Assembly: GCA_050008495.1 (NCBI GenBank)
Contig: JBEKMN010000015.1
Coordinates: 3,331 to 67,330 of the forward strand
Direction: 5' to 3'
Origin: CAVROP01 sp050008495
GTDB lineage: Bacteria > Acidobacteriota > Terriglobia > UBA7540
DNA: 64,000 bases
Positions 40,415-50,041 of the stretch are shown here, piece after piece; position 1 is the stretch's first letter, and every line of letters starts with the position of its first letter. Position numbers and translations under genes: made by a program. The notes under the pieces were generated by a model. It was not told the origin of the DNA, made no database searches, and saw only the letters and a program-made list of their open reading frames with translations.

Positions 40415-41878
40415 ATGCAGCTCAATTCGTATCAGACGGACGGTTTCTATGACGAGGTATTTAACGCCGAATGCAAAGCGCGTCCGGAAGCTCGCCTGCT
40501 GCTGGAAACCATCGAGTCGCTCGCGGACGGCGAGCTTTTGAGGTGCCAGCGAGCGGCCGAAACTCTTCTCCTGCAAATGGGGATTACCTTCAATGTTTAT
40601 GGGGATTCGGCGGGCACCGAACGCATTTGGCCCTTCGACCTGATTCCGCGCATTGTCCGCGCCGAAGAATGGGATTGGGTCGAGCGCGGACTCAAGCAGC
40701 GCATCCATGCCCTCAACGAATTCATTGACGATATCTACCACGACCAGAAAATCCTGAAGGACAAGGTCATCCCTGAGGAGATCATCCAGTCCGCCGCGTT
40801 CTATCGCCACCAATGCCGTGGCATCAACCCTCCCGGCCGAGTGTGGTGCCACATTTCCGGCACGGACCTGGTTCGCCACTCTGATGGCCAGATCTACGTT
40901 TTGGAGGATAACCTCCGCGTGCCTTCGGGCGTTTCCTACGTCCTGGAGAACCGGGACATGATGAAGCGAACTTTTCCACATGTGTTCGCGGGCCTGCACG
41001 TCCGCCCGGTGGACGATTACCCGAGCAGGCTGCTGGAAACTCTGGAGGCCATCGCACCGGCCCGCGCCGGGGCCAAGCCTACGGTGGTGCTGCTCACCCC
41101 GGGCATGTACAACTCCGCCTACTACGAGCACAGCTTTCTGGCGCAGAGGATGGGGATTCAATTGGTCGAGGGCCGCGACCTGGTGGTGCACGAGGGGTGG
41201 GTCGCGATGCGCACCACGAAAGGGCTTCGGCGCGTCGACGTGATTTATCGCCGCATCGACGACGACTTCCTGGACCCCAAGACGTTCCGCCCCGACTCCT
41301 TGCTCGGTGTTCCCGGGCTCATGGATGTCTATCGGGCCGGCCGAGTTTCTTTGGCCAACGCCCCCGGAAACGGTGTCGCGGACGATAAAGTAGTCTATTA
41401 CTACGTGCCGGAGATCATCCGTTACTACGAAGGCGCTGATCCCCTGTTGCCCAACGTCCCCACCTTCGTCTGTTGGCGTGACACGGACCGGCAGCATGTG
41501 CTCCAGAACCTCGACAAGCTTGTGGTGAAGGCTGCCAACGAAGCGGGCGGATACGGAATGCTGGTCGGCCCGCACTCCACCGCGGCGCAGCGGGAGGAGT
41601 TTGCGGCGCGAATTAACGCCAAACCGCGGAACTACATTGCGCAGCCGACACTGGCCCTCTCGCGCGTTCCGACACTGGTGGAGGACCACTTGGAAGGGCG
41701 GCATGTGGATTTGCGCCCTTACATTCTCTACGGCAAGGAGATTTACGTCCTGCCTGGCGGCCTGACCCGAGTGGCCTTGCGCAAGGGCTCGCTGGTGGTG
41801 AATTCCTCGCAAGGCGGCGGGAGTAAGGACACCTGGGTTCTCGCGCCGTTGCCAGAAGGAGCCACGTATGAGCAGTGA
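40415..41878 (+). CDS. Circularly permuted type 2 ATP-grasp protein
   Basis: The 487 residues match the circularly permuted ATP-grasp family (former DUF404/DUF407). Characteristic stretches are FDLIPRIVRAEEWDWVERGLKQRIHALNEFIDDIYHDQ near the start, DLVRHSDGQIYVLEDNLRVPSGVSYVLENR, and the C-terminal KLVVKAANEAGGYGMLVGP with LTRVALRKGSLVVNSSQGGGSKDTW. The family is predicted to ligate amino acids or peptides using ATP. AGGAAGG lies 6 nt before ATG 40415. It overlaps the alpha-E gene by 11 nt and opens a four-gene unit. Confidence 0.93.
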   Translation: MQLNSYQTDGFYDEVFNAECKARPEARLLLETIESLADGELLRCQRAAETLLLQMGITFNVYGDSAGTERIWPFDLIPRIVRAEEWDWVERGLKQRIHALNEFIDDIYHDQKILKDKVIPEEIIQSAAFYRHQCRGINPPGRVWCHISGTDLVRHSDGQIYVLEDNLRVPSGVSYVLENRDMMKRTFPHVFAGLHVRPVDDYPSRLLETLEAIAPARAGAKPTVVLLTPGMYNSAYYEHSFLAQRMGIQLVEGRDLVVHEGWVAMRTTKGLRRVDVIYRRIDDDFLDPKTFRPDSLLGVPGLMDVYRAGRVSLANAPGNGVADDKVVYYYVPEIIRYYEGADPLLPNVPTFVCWRDTDRQHVLQNLDKLVVKAANEAGGYGMLVGPHSTAAQREEFAARINAKPRNYIAQPTLALSRVPTLVEDHLEGRHVDLRPYILYGKEIYVLPGGLTRVALRKGSLVVNSSQGGGSKDTWVLAPLPEGATYEQ

Positions 41879-42884
41879 AACCGCGCCGCTCCTGAGCCGA
41901 GCGGCCGAGGCCGTTTACTGGATGGCACGCTACATCGAGCGGGCGGAAAACGTGGCGCGCTTCATTGATGTTAACCTGCACTTGCAACTGGATTTGCCCC
42001 TCGAACCCGCCCACCGGTGGCAACCCCTGATTGACACCAGCGGTGACGCCGCAGTCTTTCGCGAGCGCTACGGCAACGCGGAAAAGCGGTCGGTGATCAA
42101 GTTCCTGGTGCTCGATGGCGACAATCTGAATTCCATCATTTCCTGCCTGCGCGCCGCCCGTGAGAACGCCCGCTCGATTCGCGAGATCATTTCCTCCGAG
42201 ATGTGGGAGCAGGTCAACAGCTTGTACCTGAAGATTCAATCCCAGATGTCGCTGGCGGAGTCGGTGCGCCTCGCCGAACTCTTGCGCGGCATCCGCCTGG
42301 GCTGCCACATGTTTGAAGGAATCACCGACGCCACGATGAGTTACAACGAGGCCTGGCATTTCCTTCGCCTGGGAAGGCAGCTCGAGCGGGCCGATAAGAC
42401 ATCGCGCATTTTGGATGTGAAGTACTTCATGCTGCTCCCCTCCGCGAACGCTGTGGGAACTCCCTACGATGACATTCACTGGTCGGCGGTCTTGAAATCG
42501 GTCAGCGGATTCGAGATGTACCGTAAGAAGTACGGACGCATCGTCCCGCGCAGTATCGTGGAGTTCCTGATCCTTGACCGCGAGTTTCCCCGCGCCATCC
42601 GCCACTGCCTCCGCGAGGCCGATGAATCGCTGCACACGATTACCGATACTCCCATGGGGTCATGTGAGTGCCCCTCGGAATGCTCCCTGGCCCCGCTGCG
42701 CGCCGAACTTGATTACACGTCTGTGAACAAAATCGTCAAGAATGGGCTGCACGAGTATTTGGACGGCCTGCAGGCGCGGATGAACGCCATCGACGACAAC
42801 CTGTCACGCGACTTCTTCGCCGGGGAATCGGATTCTCAAACCTCCGTGGAAGAGGAGACCTCGTCCTCAAGGGCCGACAAGTGA
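41868..42884 (+). CDS. Alpha-E domain protein (DUF403)
   Basis: The 338-residue all-alpha protein begins LSRAAEAVYWMARYIERAENVARFIDVNLH, the hallmark of the alpha-E domain, with further conserved segments SIREIISSEMWEQVNSLY, LGRQLERADKTSRILDVKYF and FLILDREFPRAIRHCL. Alpha-E proteins nearly always accompany circularly permuted ATP-grasp and transglutaminase genes. Overlaps with both neighbours (11 nt before, 4 nt after) show a translationally coupled operon. Confidence 0.93.
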   Translation: MSSETAPLLSRAAEAVYWMARYIERAENVARFIDVNLHLQLDLPLEPAHRWQPLIDTSGDAAVFRERYGNAEKRSVIKFLVLDGDNLNSIISCLRAARENARSIREIISSEMWEQVNSLYLKIQSQMSLAESVRLAELLRGIRLGCHMFEGITDATMSYNEAWHFLRLGRQLERADKTSRILDVKYFMLLPSANAVGTPYDDIHWSAVLKSVSGFEMYRKKYGRIVPRSIVEFLILDREFPRAIRHCLREADESLHTITDTPMGSCECPSECSLAPLRAELDYTSVNKIVKNGLHEYLDGLQARMNAIDDNLSRDFFAGESDSQTSVEEETSSSRADK

Positions 42885-45421
42885 GCGATACCTCACAGGC
42901 AGCGAATCAAACCGTGGCGGAGGAGTGGCGATACGCTCCCGTTAAGGGCTACTGGGACGAGGCCGTGCTGCCCTCCGGTCTGCCGCGCCGCCCTTGGCGC
43001 CGCCTCGCCGCCGCAATTCGCCACATAGGCTTCCGGCAGTTCAACCGTCACTGGCAATCCGGCGTACAACTGATCCGGGAAACCGGCGTCTCCAACAACC
43101 TCGCAGGGGATCCTTGGGACAATGAGCGTCCACTGACTCTGGATCCCATACCCTTGCTGATTGCGGAAGAGGAATGGACCCGCATTGAAAGGGCCGTCAT
43201 CCAGCGCGCGGATCTGCTGAATGCGATTCTGTTCGATCTTTACGGCGAGCAAAAACTGTTGTATGAGCACTTCCTGCCCCCGGCGCTGGTCTTCGACAAT
43301 CCCCAGTTCCTGCGGCCTTGCTTTGGATTTACGCCGCCTGCCGGCGTGTACTTGCACACTTACGCTGCGGATTTGGCCCGTTCACCGGACGGCCGCTGGT
43401 GGGTGATTGCTGAGCGCACCCAGGCGCCGGCCGGAATGGGCTACACTTTGGAAAACCGGCTGGTCGGCGCGCGCGCTTTGCCCAGCGTCTTCAGCCAACA
43501 CCGGGTTCGGCAACTGGCGCGCTTCCTGGACGTCCACCGCCATGCCCTGTTCTCCCTCGCCGCCCGGCGCAGCAATCATCCTCGTGGAGTCGTCCTTACT
43601 CCAGGGCCGCACACCGACGCTTACTTCGAGCATTCCTTTCTGGCAGGCAGTTGGGGCTTGCCCCTGGTTCAAGGGGACGACCTGACGGTCCGCGACGGCC
43701 GCGTCTATTTGAAAACCTTGGCAGGTTTAGAACCGGTGGATTTGATTATGCGCTGTTTCGAGGACGCTTTCTGCGACCCCCTCGAACTGCGGGGAGATTC
43801 CTTGCTGGGCGTGCCCGGCCTTGTCCAGGCGGCTCGCAGCGGCGGGGTGGTAATTGACAACGCTCTCGGCAGCGGGGTGGTGGAAGGGCCTGGCTTTCTG
43901 GCGTTCCTCCCGGGGCTTTGCCGCCTGCTCCAGGGCGAAGAACTCCGCCTGCCTTCGGTGGCCACTTGGTGGTGCGGCCAGGAGAAAGCTTGCCAATACG
44001 TGTTGGAACATCTCGATCACCTGGTGGTCCGGCCTGCCTCGACCAGTTTCGGCCAGCCGCCGGAGTTTCCGGCGTCTCTGGACGGTGCAGGGCGGGAAAA
44101 GCTGATTGCCGCAATCAAAGTAAACCCTGAACGATATGTGGCGCAGGAAGAGATTGCGCTTTCCACCGCGCCGTCGCGCACCGAAGGCGGATTGGCCGCT
44201 CGTCACGTCGTCCTGAGAGTCTTTGCGTCCTGGGACGGCCGGTCTTATGGCGTGATGCCCGGCGGGCTGGCGCGGGTTACCACGGAATCATCCTCCCGGC
44301 AGCTTCCTGTGCGCCTGGGAGGTGCAAGCAAAGACACCTGGGTGCTCGGGGACACAGGAGAATCTTTGCCGGGGCCCAACCTGCCTCCTCTGCCCCTCGA
44401 CGAGTCCGCTCGTCGCAGTGCGCTGCCCAGCCGGGTCGCCGACAATCTTTTTTGGCTGGGCCGCTACACCGAACGAGTGGAAGCCCATGTTCGCCTTTTC
44501 CGAGCTTTGTTGCCCGCGCTTTCCGCAGAAGAAGATTTCGGACACGCCTTGACACTTGATACCGCGGTCTCTCTGCTCGTGGGCCTGGGTTTTCTGCCGC
44601 CCGAAGACGCCACCGCGTCACTCGCCGAGCAGCGCTGGCGCGTGCAGCGCTTTCTGACGGAAGTCGTTTACGATCCCTCCCGGATTTCCAGCCTGGGATG
44701 GAACCTCAAACAGATGCACCGCGTCGCCCGGCAATTGAAGGAGCGGCTCTCCGGCGACACCTGGCGCGCGCTGCGGCGCCTGGATGCGGAATTCTCCGGC
44801 GCCCTGCCCGTCAATCAGGAGCACAGGTATATTGCTCAATTTGGCGTTCTCGATCGCGCCGTCATGACACTTTCCGCCTTGTCCGGCTTGCTGATGGAAA
44901 ACACCACCCGCGGCGAGGGCTGGCGCTTCGTGCAGCTTGGCCGCCGGCTGGAGAGGGCTTGGCAATTGGCGGAGTTGCTGCGCGTCGCGGTGGTGGAGGC
45001 TCCGCCCCGCTCCCAACCCCACCTTCACATTCTGCTTCAGGTGGCGGACAGTTCCATTACCTACCGCACGAGATATGTCAGTATCCTGAGAACCGACCTG
45101 GTCTTACAACTTCTGTTAGTGGATGAGTTGAACCCTCGCTCGATCGGATTCCAAATAGCCGATTTGGCGGATCAATTGTATTCCCTAGGGCGAAGTGACG
45201 ACCCCGAGCACCACCGGCTGGAGGAGTTGGTGTGCGGAACACTCAGTGAAATCCGGGCCGCCTCCTTGTCAACTCTCGCCCAGGGGGACAGTGATGGAAG
45301 GTTTGGCGCGCTGGAGTCGTATCTCCGCCAACTCAAGACGAACTTGCACGAATTCTCCGAAGCGTTGACGGCGCAATACCTGAGCCCAGCCAAGGCCTCG
45401 CGCCTGACCGCGTCCTGGTGA
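42881..45421 (+). CDS. ATP-grasp/alpha-E fusion protein
   Basis: The 846-residue protein joins a second circularly permuted ATP-grasp domain (about 1-500; ADLARSPDGRWWVIAERTQAPAGMGYTLENR, HLDHLVVRPAS, LARVTTESSSRQLPVRLGGASKDTWVL) to a second alpha-E domain (about 510-846; LPSRVADNLFWLGRYTERVEAHVRLFR, WRFVQLGRRLERAWQLAELL). It therefore repeats the two preceding genes in one chain. The start is a GTG in a GTGA overlap. The transglutaminase gene begins 6 nt after its stop. Confidence 0.93.
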   Translation: MSDTSQAANQTVAEEWRYAPVKGYWDEAVLPSGLPRRPWRRLAAAIRHIGFRQFNRHWQSGVQLIRETGVSNNLAGDPWDNERPLTLDPIPLLIAEEEWTRIERAVIQRADLLNAILFDLYGEQKLLYEHFLPPALVFDNPQFLRPCFGFTPPAGVYLHTYAADLARSPDGRWWVIAERTQAPAGMGYTLENRLVGARALPSVFSQHRVRQLARFLDVHRHALFSLAARRSNHPRGVVLTPGPHTDAYFEHSFLAGSWGLPLVQGDDLTVRDGRVYLKTLAGLEPVDLIMRCFEDAFCDPLELRGDSLLGVPGLVQAARSGGVVIDNALGSGVVEGPGFLAFLPGLCRLLQGEELRLPSVATWWCGQEKACQYVLEHLDHLVVRPASTSFGQPPEFPASLDGAGREKLIAAIKVNPERYVAQEEIALSTAPSRTEGGLAARHVVLRVFASWDGRSYGVMPGGLARVTTESSSRQLPVRLGGASKDTWVLGDTGESLPGPNLPPLPLDESARRSALPSRVADNLFWLGRYTERVEAHVRLFRALLPALSAEEDFGHALTLDTAVSLLVGLGFLPPEDATASLAEQRWRVQRFLTEVVYDPSRISSLGWNLKQMHRVARQLKERLSGDTWRALRRLDAEFSGALPVNQEHRYIAQFGVLDRAVMTLSALSGLLMENTTRGEGWRFVQLGRRLERAWQLAELLRVAVVEAPPRSQPHLHILLQVADSSITYRTRYVSILRTDLVLQLLLVDELNPRSIGFQIADLADQLYSLGRSDDPEHHRLEELVCGTLSEIRAASLSTLAQGDSDGRFGALESYLRQLKTNLHEFSEALTAQYLSPAKASRLTASW

Positions 45422-45427
45422 TGCAGA

Positions 45428-46306
45428 ATGCTCTACCGGATCACACACTCCACTCGATACGCTTACCCGTCGCCGGTGACACAGTGTTACAGCGAGGCGC
45501 GCCTGACTCCGCGGGCGCTGCCTTCCCAACGAGTTCTCGAGCATCGGCTGCACGTTGATCCTCTACCGGCCTTCCTGAGCAGTCATAAAGACTATTTTGG
45601 CAACGATGTCTCCACCTTTGCAGTTCTTGATAGACATGAGCGATTCGAGGCGGCCGCCTCCAGTGTTGTTGAGGTCGGACCGCAGAGAAGCGAAATTCGT
45701 TTCTCTCCGGCGTGGGAAGCGGCGCGCGAGACTCTGGCTCAGCCGCTCGAGCCGGATTCCATCGCAGCGTCCGAGTTCATCTTCGATTCTCCCTATGTTT
45801 CCGCCCACGCGGAGTTGCGGGAATATGCTTGCCCCACTTTCACGCCCGGCCGCCCGCTGTTCAGCGCGCTCCAAGAACTCACCGGGCGCATCCACGACGA
45901 ATTCAGGTATCAGCCTCAGTCCACATCCATCGATACGCCGCTCCTCGAAGTGTTCAATAACCGCCGGGGCGTCTGCCAGGATTTTGCTCACCTCATGATC
46001 GGCGTCCTTCGTTCGCTCCGCCTGGCGGCGCGCTACGTGAGTGGCTACATCCGCAGCGGCCCGCAGTTTCAGGGAGCCGCAGCCTCACATGCCTGGGTGT
46101 CGGTATTCGATCCGGCTAACGGATGGCTGAGTTTCGATCCCACAAATAACGTGATGCCCTCCGACGCCCACATCACCTTGGCGTGGGGGCGGGACTATGG
46201 TGACGTGACGCCGATGAAAGGCCTTACGCTGGGCGGGGGCGGGCAGTCCGTGGAAGTTGAAGTCCGCGTTCTGCCGCTCGAGCAGGGGCCCCGTGGTGGG
46301 CTGTGA
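45428..46306 (+). CDS. Transglutaminase-like cysteine peptidase
   Basis: The 292 residues have the bacterial transglutaminase-like N-terminal beta domain (MLYRITHSTRYAYPSPVTQCYSEARLTPR) and a transglutaminase core with a complete triad: Cys183 (RRGVCQDFAHLM), His221 (SHAWVSVF) and Asp237 (SFDPTNN). The protein would cleave or form amide bonds, matching the ATP-grasp ligases upstream. No signal peptide is seen, so it acts in the cytoplasm. Confidence 0.94.
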   Translation: MLYRITHSTRYAYPSPVTQCYSEARLTPRALPSQRVLEHRLHVDPLPAFLSSHKDYFGNDVSTFAVLDRHERFEAAASSVVEVGPQRSEIRFSPAWEAARETLAQPLEPDSIAASEFIFDSPYVSAHAELREYACPTFTPGRPLFSALQELTGRIHDEFRYQPQSTSIDTPLLEVFNNRRGVCQDFAHLMIGVLRSLRLAARYVSGYIRSGPQFQGAAASHAWVSVFDPANGWLSFDPTNNVMPSDAHITLAWGRDYGDVTPMKGLTLGGGGQSVEVEVRVLPLEQGPRGGL

Positions 46307-46320
46307 AAATGGCAAGTGGA

Positions 46321-46463
46321 CCCCTCACCCGGCCTGCCCCGGCTGATGAAAGCGCCGGCTGCAGGCCACCCTCTCCCCCAAGGGGGCGAGGGAGGAAAAA
46401 ACACTGAATTGATACCCTCGCCCCCTTGGGGGAGAGGGTGGCGCGCAGCGCCGGGTGAGGGGG
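46321..46463. repeat. CTCTCCC/GGGTGAGGGG element, copy 4
   Basis: It starts CCCCTCACCCGG and ends GCGCCGGGTGAGGGGG, with CTCTCCCCCAAGGGGGCGAG and CCCCCTTGGGGGAGAGGG palindromes inside. It fills the convergent junction between the transglutaminase and the permease gene. Confidence 0.88.
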
Positions 46464-46485
46464 TTCCGCTCTGCCCTACGCTGCC

Positions 46486-48939
46486 CTACTCATACCGCAG
46501 CGCCACCAACGGATCAGTCTTAGTCGCCCGGCGGGCAGGGATCGAACAGGCGGCCAGCGCAACCAGAACCAATAGGCCCGCGACCGCCGCAAAACTCAAG
46601 GGATCATGCGTGCTCACTCCGAAGAGCATGTTGGCCATGAGGCGTGTCAGTCCGAATGCGGCGACCAGGCCGATCGCAACACCCACCAGCGACATCTTCA
46701 CTCCGTCCCCGAGCACCATCCCCCAAACCGCCATCCGGTCAGCTCCCAGGGCCATGCGGATGCCGAATTCGTGGGTTCGCTGGTTGTTGATATAGGAAAC
46801 GACGCCGTACACTCCGACGCAGGCCATGACCAGAGCAAGGCCGGCGAAAACGCCCAGCAGCACCATGGAGAAGCGGCGAGCGGCGAGAGAGTTGGAAACG
46901 ATTTCGTCCATCGTCCGGATGTTGTACATTACCTGCTCGCTGTTGACCTGGTGCAGAGCGTGACGAAGGGAAGCGATTTGCGCCAGCGGCGATCCTGCGG
47001 TTCGAAGCGCGATTCCGGTGTATCCGGCCAGCAGGGGAACGAAGCGACTCGGAATCTGGGCTATGGCGAGATAACATTGCGCCTGCATGCTGGAAGTCAT
47101 GTCCGAATCAAGTCCCCACTGTTTCACATGTCCTACCACTCCCACAATTTCCGCTGTTCCATCAATTAGGGCGAAGTGGATGCGTTGACCGATGGGATCC
47201 TGATTAGCAAAGTAGATCTGCTGAAAGCGCTCATCAATGACGGCCACCAGCGGGGAATGCTCGTCATCCGCGGGCGAGAGGAAGCGGCCCCGCCGGAGCG
47301 GGGTTCGCATCACCTTCAAATAACCGGGCTGGACGTTGTAGATAATGGTCTGCTTCATTTCCGCCTCAGTCGCGGGCTTGGGCCGGCCCTCGACCCAGAA
47401 CGGGAATTCTTCATCGCCGGCCATGGGCGTGGCGCCGACGGTCAGCGAGGCGGCTTGAACGCCGGGGACAGCATTCAGTTGTTCCTCCAGGCGGCGCCAC
47501 GTGGCCCGCGCGCTGTCCGCAGTCGAGCTCGATGCCAGGGGGAGCGCTGACCTGAAGGTCAGGACGTTATGCCGGTCGAAGCCGGGATCGACATTCCAGA
47601 GGTTGACGAGGCTGCGAATCATCAGCCCGGCGCCGGCCAGGAGCACAAGCGCCAGAGCCATTTCCGCGGCCACCAGGACTCGCTGGGCGCCATGGCGCGC
47701 GCCGCTCAATCCTCGTCCGCCCTCTTTCAAGGTCATTTGAAGGTTGGTCCGCGAGGTCTTCAGTCCGGGCGCCAGGCCGAATAAGACGCTCGATAAGATC
47801 GAGGTGGCGAGGGTGAACAACAGCACGCGTCCGTCCAGACGGACTTGTTCAACACGCGGCAACGCCTGCGGCAGAACACTGAGCGCCAAGCGCATGCCGA
47901 AAGAGGCCAGCAGCACGCCCAGGCCCCCGCCGGCCACGCCCAGCAGGATGCATTCGGTCAGGAGCTGCCGGATAACCCGGCCCCGGTTCGCGCCTAAGGC
48001 GGCGCGTATAGCGAATTCATGAATGCGCGCGGTGGAGCGCGCCAACAAGAGATTCGCGACGTTCACGCAGGAAATCAGAAGCACGAACCCCACCGCCGCC
48101 AACAGCACCAGCAGAAACGGCTTGATCTCGCCGACCATGTTTTGCATCAGCGGGAGCATGGTGATGCCGGTGCCTTTGTCGGCGTCAGGGTACGCCTCCG
48201 CCAGGTGCCGTCCCAGCGCATCCATGTCGGCCCGCGCCTGCTCGAAGCTGACGTCCGGCTTAAGTCTGCCGACGGCGTCCATGCCCATGCCTATTTTGCG
48301 GTCGCGAAAAACGGGATTGTCCCACTGCCCAATCGGGACATAGACGTCGGCGTTGGTCTCAAAGTTGTTGCCGCTGTACCTAAAACCCTCCGGGACCACG
48401 CCCACAATCGTGTACGACTTGCCATCGAGTGTCAGGCTCTTCCCTACCGTGCTCGGCTCAGAGCCGAACTTGCGCTTCCACAGGCCGCCGCTGATCATCA
48501 CCACGTGCGCCGCGCCGACTTGGTCCTCTTCAGGCAGGAAATTCCGGCCGAGGCGGGGTTGCACGCCCAATAACGGAAAGAAACTCGCTGAGACCATATC
48601 CGCCATGACGCGCTCGGGTTCGCCCGTTCCCGTCAGGCTGAAGTCGTCTTCGCGGTACCCCGCTAGCGCCGAAAACGACCGGTTGTCGCGCACCCAGTCG
48701 AGGAAGTTGGGATAAGAAATGGACCACCACGGAGAAGCCGCGGTGCGCGAATAGAGAGCCACGAGCCGCTCGGGCTGAGGATAGGGCAGCGGGTCAAGCA
48801 GCACGCCGTTCACCACTGAGAAGAGTGCCGTGTTAGCGCCAATGCCCAGCGCCAGCGTCAACACCGCCACGGCGGTAAACGCAGGATTCTTCACCAGCAT
48901 CCTCAAACCGAATTTCAGGTCCTGGAGTAGGGTTCGCAT
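46486..48939 (-). CDS. ADOP-family MacB-like ABC transporter permease
   Basis: The 817 residues have the acidobacterial duplicated orphan permease (ADOP) layout. The N-terminus MRTLLQDLKFGLRMLVKNPAFTAVAVLTLALGIGAN leads into a first MacB-like periplasmic region and FtsX-like domain (membrane segments about 275-300, 330-355, 370-395). A second copy begins around 420, with its FtsX domain at the C-terminus (about 690-810, ending PARRATKTDPLVALRYE). No ATPase gene is adjacent, as is usual for ADOPs. ATG 48939 has GGAGG 9 nt upstream; a longer in-frame form is less likely. Role in lipoprotein or drug export is possible but unproven. Confidence 0.93.
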   Translation of the reverse strand: MRTLLQDLKFGLRMLVKNPAFTAVAVLTLALGIGANTALFSVVNGVLLDPLPYPQPERLVALYSRTAASPWWSISYPNFLDWVRDNRSFSALAGYREDDFSLTGTGEPERVMADMVSASFFPLLGVQPRLGRNFLPEEDQVGAAHVVMISGGLWKRKFGSEPSTVGKSLTLDGKSYTIVGVVPEGFRYSGNNFETNADVYVPIGQWDNPVFRDRKIGMGMDAVGRLKPDVSFEQARADMDALGRHLAEAYPDADKGTGITMLPLMQNMVGEIKPFLLVLLAAVGFVLLISCVNVANLLLARSTARIHEFAIRAALGANRGRVIRQLLTECILLGVAGGGLGVLLASFGMRLALSVLPQALPRVEQVRLDGRVLLFTLATSILSSVLFGLAPGLKTSRTNLQMTLKEGGRGLSGARHGAQRVLVAAEMALALVLLAGAGLMIRSLVNLWNVDPGFDRHNVLTFRSALPLASSSTADSARATWRRLEEQLNAVPGVQAASLTVGATPMAGDEEFPFWVEGRPKPATEAEMKQTIIYNVQPGYLKVMRTPLRRGRFLSPADDEHSPLVAVIDERFQQIYFANQDPIGQRIHFALIDGTAEIVGVVGHVKQWGLDSDMTSSMQAQCYLAIAQIPSRFVPLLAGYTGIALRTAGSPLAQIASLRHALHQVNSEQVMYNIRTMDEIVSNSLAARRFSMVLLGVFAGLALVMACVGVYGVVSYINNQRTHEFGIRMALGADRMAVWGMVLGDGVKMSLVGVAIGLVAAFGLTRLMANMLFGVSTHDPLSFAAVAGLLVLVALAACSIPARRATKTDPLVALRYE

Positions 48940-49056
48940 TGCAGAAGACCTCCAGCGCGTCGTTTCGATCTCTCTCTGATTCCAACGCTGAAACAGGCCC
49001 GATAGTTCCATCCCAAGTGTTCTCACTCACAAGAAGGTCTGAAGAAATCAACTGGC

Positions 49057-49151
49057 TGTCATCCTGAGCGTAGCGAAGGATCTCCGCAGTTTCTTACGGT
49101 CCAGCGAATTACAAACCACTGCCGAGATCCTTCGCTACGCTCAGGATGACA
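49057..49151. repeat. TGTCATCCTGAGCG element, copy 3
   Basis: The 95-nt element starts TGTCATCCTGAGCGTAGCG, continues AAGGATCTCCGCAG, and ends AGATCCTTCGCTACGCTCAGGATGACA, so its two ends are almost perfect complements. Confidence 0.9.
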
Positions 49152-49197
49152 CATTCCGAACACTACGGAATCTTTGTCGAATCCCTCCTGGTTCTAA

Positions 49198-49271
49198 GTA
49201 GCGCCGGCACTCTTGCCCGCGGTTCACTTACATCCTCACCTCTCACGCACAGGCAAGAGTGCCTGTGCTAC
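49198..49271. repeat. GTAGC...GCTAC hairpin element
   Basis: The arms TAGCGCCGGCACTCTTGCC (from 49199) and GGCAAGAGTGCCTGTGCTA (from 49252) are nearly complementary and separated by about 34 nt. Its ends recall the element at 5858-5917. Confidence 0.75.
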
Positions 49272-49370
49272 ATCAATCGTCGTCAACCACCGAACTGTGG
49301 GGCCAACCGCTCTCCGCGTCGGATAACCGGGAGGTTAAGGTTGGCCCCCATCTTGGGCAGTCCGGGGGTA

Positions 49371-49820
49371 TTAGGCCACGTCTGGCTGGACCGCGATGAC
49401 CCGGGCAAGCACCGGCCCACGGTTCTGGGCGGTCATCTGCTCACGTTCTCTCTTTGGAATCGGGAAACTGATCACGCACTGATCTTCCAGACGCAGCAGG
49501 CTGATCCTGTAGGTGTCCCCGGCGGGCACGGCGACCAGTTCGCTGTTCTTGTAAGGGGTATCGTATATGACCCCTGCGACCATGACTCTCCCTAAGTACT
49601 GCCCGTCACGCTCAATGGAGATCAAGCTGGAATTTGTCAGGCTGTCGGCGGTGAAGGTGTACACTCCGGCCGGCAGGGTCAACCCGCCCCAACGTGCCGC
49701 GAAGGGCAGGGTGAATTTTCCGCGATAGGATTGAGCGCTCGCGACGGTTGGGATGATCGAGATGGCCAGCAGCGCGAGAGCAAAGAACCCGCAAAACCTG
49801 AGGTAACGATTGACGTTCAT
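49371..49820 (-). CDS. Small secreted protein of unknown function
   Basis: The 149-residue protein has a clear signal peptide (YLRFCGFFALALLAISIIPTVASAQ) and a mature beta-rich domain (KFTLPFAARWGGLTLPAGVYTFTADSL, then ISIERDGQYLGRVMVAGVIYD). The pattern of short strands with a conserved-looking LPAGVYTF motif is common in small acidobacterial exported proteins. No catalytic residues are evident. AGGAGG lies 7 nt before ATG 49820. Confidence 0.7.
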   Translation of the reverse strand: MNVNRYLRFCGFFALALLAISIIPTVASAQSYRGKFTLPFAARWGGLTLPAGVYTFTADSLTNSSLISIERDGQYLGRVMVAGVIYDTPYKNSELVAVPAGDTYRISLLRLEDQCVISFPIPKREREQMTAQNRGPVLARVIAVQPDVA

Positions 49821-50041
49821 GGTAGAGCCTCCTCTTTTCAATTTTGAGGGCCTTCGTTTCTCGCCCTCACCCTGTAATGCGGAAAGTGCTTCTGAAAAAG
49901 GTAAGGTCCAGGAAAGAGATTGTGATGAAAATCCGGTGTGATATCATGTGGGGCGCGCCTAGCCGTAGGCGGCGATCTCTGCCGCTCTTGACGTCCCTCT
50001 CCACCTGGGGAGAGTGCAGGGGGTGGAGGTAAAAAGGTCCG

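Larger units (their letters stand above)
48940..49370. other. Gene-free stretch with two dispersed repeats
   Basis: This 431-nt gap between two minus-strand genes holds a TGTCATCCTGAGCG element (49057-49151) and a GTAGC-type hairpin (49198-49271). No gene was recognised in it. Confidence 0.7.

Noticed and set aside
40376..41812. A 478-codon open frame on the minus strand opposite the ATP-grasp gene
   Set aside because: It is an antisense shadow caused by high GC and codon bias; the plus strand encodes an unmistakable ATP-grasp protein with good ribosome-binding site and overlaps.
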